Shown here: positions 28,954 through 29,934 of the stretch, piece by piece
Numbering within the stretch: the first letter of the stretch is position 1
How the letters are laid out: each line of letters begins with the position of its first letter
Assembly: GCA_003427395.1 (NCBI GenBank)
Contig: BFEA01000045.1
Location: 2,409,795-2,439,728 of the forward strand
DNA from: Chara braunii
Lineage: Eukaryota; Streptophyta; Charophyceae; Charales; Characeae
DNA: 29,934 nucleotides
Direction: 5' to 3'
Program-made: the position numbers and the translations under genes
Notes under the pieces: generated by a model
Seen by the model: only the letters and a program-made list of their open reading frames with translations
Databases searched by the model: none
What the model was told of the DNA's origin: nothing

Positions 28954-29226
28954 AGGCCGGCACACCTCCACCAGTTGTCGTGCTCCCCGCTGCTCCTTGC
29001 CACGCTCCGCTGCCGCTCCTCACCATGCTGTCGCAGAGTCCCACCAAAGACCAGCCTGCCAAGGGGTGGAGCAGAGTGCTCCAGCCAAGGCTATGGTTGT
29101 CTCCTCCTTCCTCGCTCCGCTCCTCTGCAGTCCTCCAGCTCCACCGGCAGCACTCTTGCCTCCTCTCCAGCACTCCAGCAATGAGGCAAGTGTGCTGTCG
29201 CACATTGGCAGCCGGAGGCAAGTGTC

Positions 29227-29890
29227 AGGCAGCTGGGGGACAGCTGCCTCTTTTGTAGTGGCTGAGGAGGGCAGCAGCAGCCTCAGCTGCCCCCAGGCAA
29301 AATTCGTCACTTGCCTGGGGCCGTTGATCTGAGCCAGATCAACAGACTGAGGCTGTCTCACCTCAGCCACACACTTAGGGTGGCAGTTGTACTCAACTGC
29401 CCCCCTCTTTTTCTCCCTTTTCCCTGCACTCAGCCCCACACTGAGTGCAGGTTCAGCGGGAAAATGGTTGTTTCCAGCCAAGTTCCCCTCATTACCCCTT
29501 CATCTCCCCAACCTCTGGCCCGAGTCACATTCAGGCCAGTTTGGCCTGTATCTGATCATAGCCGCGGCCACATTCGTGGCCGTGGCTTTTCCCTTTTCCC
29601 TTTTATCTTCTTTTCTCTTTTCTCCCTTGGCCTCCCCTGAAAACGGGGATGGCAGTTGTCAGATTGGGAGAGGTAGGGAAAGAACTCGTGAAAATTCACG
29701 AGTTCAAATCCCGACAGGCTCAGAGCGGGGTGCAAAAAGTACCCCGACTTCGAAGAATTTTAGAAAAATATTCGCTGGATAAAAAAATCTTAAAAAAATC
29801 ACGCACATGGCCTATATGCCTGACTACCTACAGAAAAACAATCAAGGTCAAAAAAATTGTTTTGCGCCACCAAAAAAATAGTGGCGCAAA
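29227..29890. repeat. Series of about ten unrelated short hairpins
   Basis: Consecutive stems, each with its own sequence: 29227-29249 (AGGCAGCTG, 9 bp, 5-nt loop); 29291-29320 (CCCCAGGCAA, 10 bp); 29323-29343 (GTTGATCTG, 9 bp, 3-nt loop); 29377-29406 (12 of 13 bp around GGCAGTTG-TACT-CAACTGCC); 29423-29451 (CCTGCACTCAG, 11 bp); 29532-29548 (CAGGCCA, 7 bp); 29560-29587 (11 pairs plus one G-T); 29682-29705 (GAACTCGTGAA, 11 bp); 29726-29746 (CGGGGT, 6 bp); 29835-29863 (AAAACAAT, 8 bp); 29861-29890 (TTTGCGCCAC, 10 bp). Pyrimidine-rich linkers (29402-29422, 29588-29637) separate groups. No coding sequence or known RNA family is recognised. Confidence 0.8.
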
Positions 29891-29934
29891 CTGAAAAATA
29901 CAGCTTCTCAGAAAAACTCAGATCCCGTTTTTCG

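Noticed and set aside
29650-29720. tRNA-like B box (GAGTTCAAATCCC) with a loose A box before it
   Set aside because: The expected T-arm and acceptor pairings do not form; the B-box word is instead the edge of the GAACTCGTGAA hairpin.
28390-29890. CRISPR array or integron attC series
   Set aside because: There are no constant repeats with unique spacers of fixed size, no cas or integrase gene, and the setting is a eukaryotic nuclear genome.

Overview
This window looks like nuclear DNA from a plant-lineage eukaryote with a large, repeat-rich genome. The supporting signs are spliceosomal GT-AG introns, three decayed Ty3/gypsy (Metaviridae-type) elements of which two are clearly chromodomain-bearing, a plant-style initiator-Met tRNA primer-binding site, hAT-like terminal repeats and long microsatellites. 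From the flavour of the gag/pol text my best guess is a charophyte alga such as Chara, but that is inference from memory, not a search.

Layout. 1-1586: the 5' end of one host gene on the minus strand. It has a small exon encoding an apparent signal peptide, a 265-bp intron and an 810-bp exon resembling the distal G domain of guanylate-binding proteins; it continues off the left edge. Its intron carries a tiny poly-A retroposon with an 11-bp target duplication. 1630-10942: a nearly full-length Ty3/gypsy element on the minus strand (element 1), with two LTRs, PBS, polypurine tract, gag, protease, RT, RNase H, integrase and a divergent chromodomain. All coding parts are broken. It sits 43 bp upstream of the host ATG. 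10943-12285: non-coding DNA with a possible splice acceptor and hairpins. 12290-16070: element 2, a second minus-strand gypsy remnant (gag, protease, RT, RNase H) with no integrase or LTRs visible. 16073-18032: poly-T tract, a duplicated 451-bp segment, C-rich low complexity and GAT repeats. 18033-24812: element 3, a minus-strand chromovirus with a canonical chromodomain and a probable 3' LTR; the core of its RT is deleted and no 5' LTR is found. 25002-26121: a hAT-like non-autonomous transposon (25224-25984), probably nested in a relative. 26130-28130: mostly unassigned DNA with one weak ORF. 28390-28800: a tandem array of GC-rich hairpin units. 29227-29890: a series of unrelated short perfect hairpins.

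There is no operon-like cooperation here: one cellular gene is embedded in layers of dead transposons. The most unusual signals are the string of different hairpins at the right end, the over-represented GCTATGG motif, a 39-bp inverted duplication inside a protease gene, and the combination of a signal-peptide exon with a GBP-like exon whose promoter side is interrupted by a retrotransposon. All calls come from reading the sequence by eye; no database was searched.
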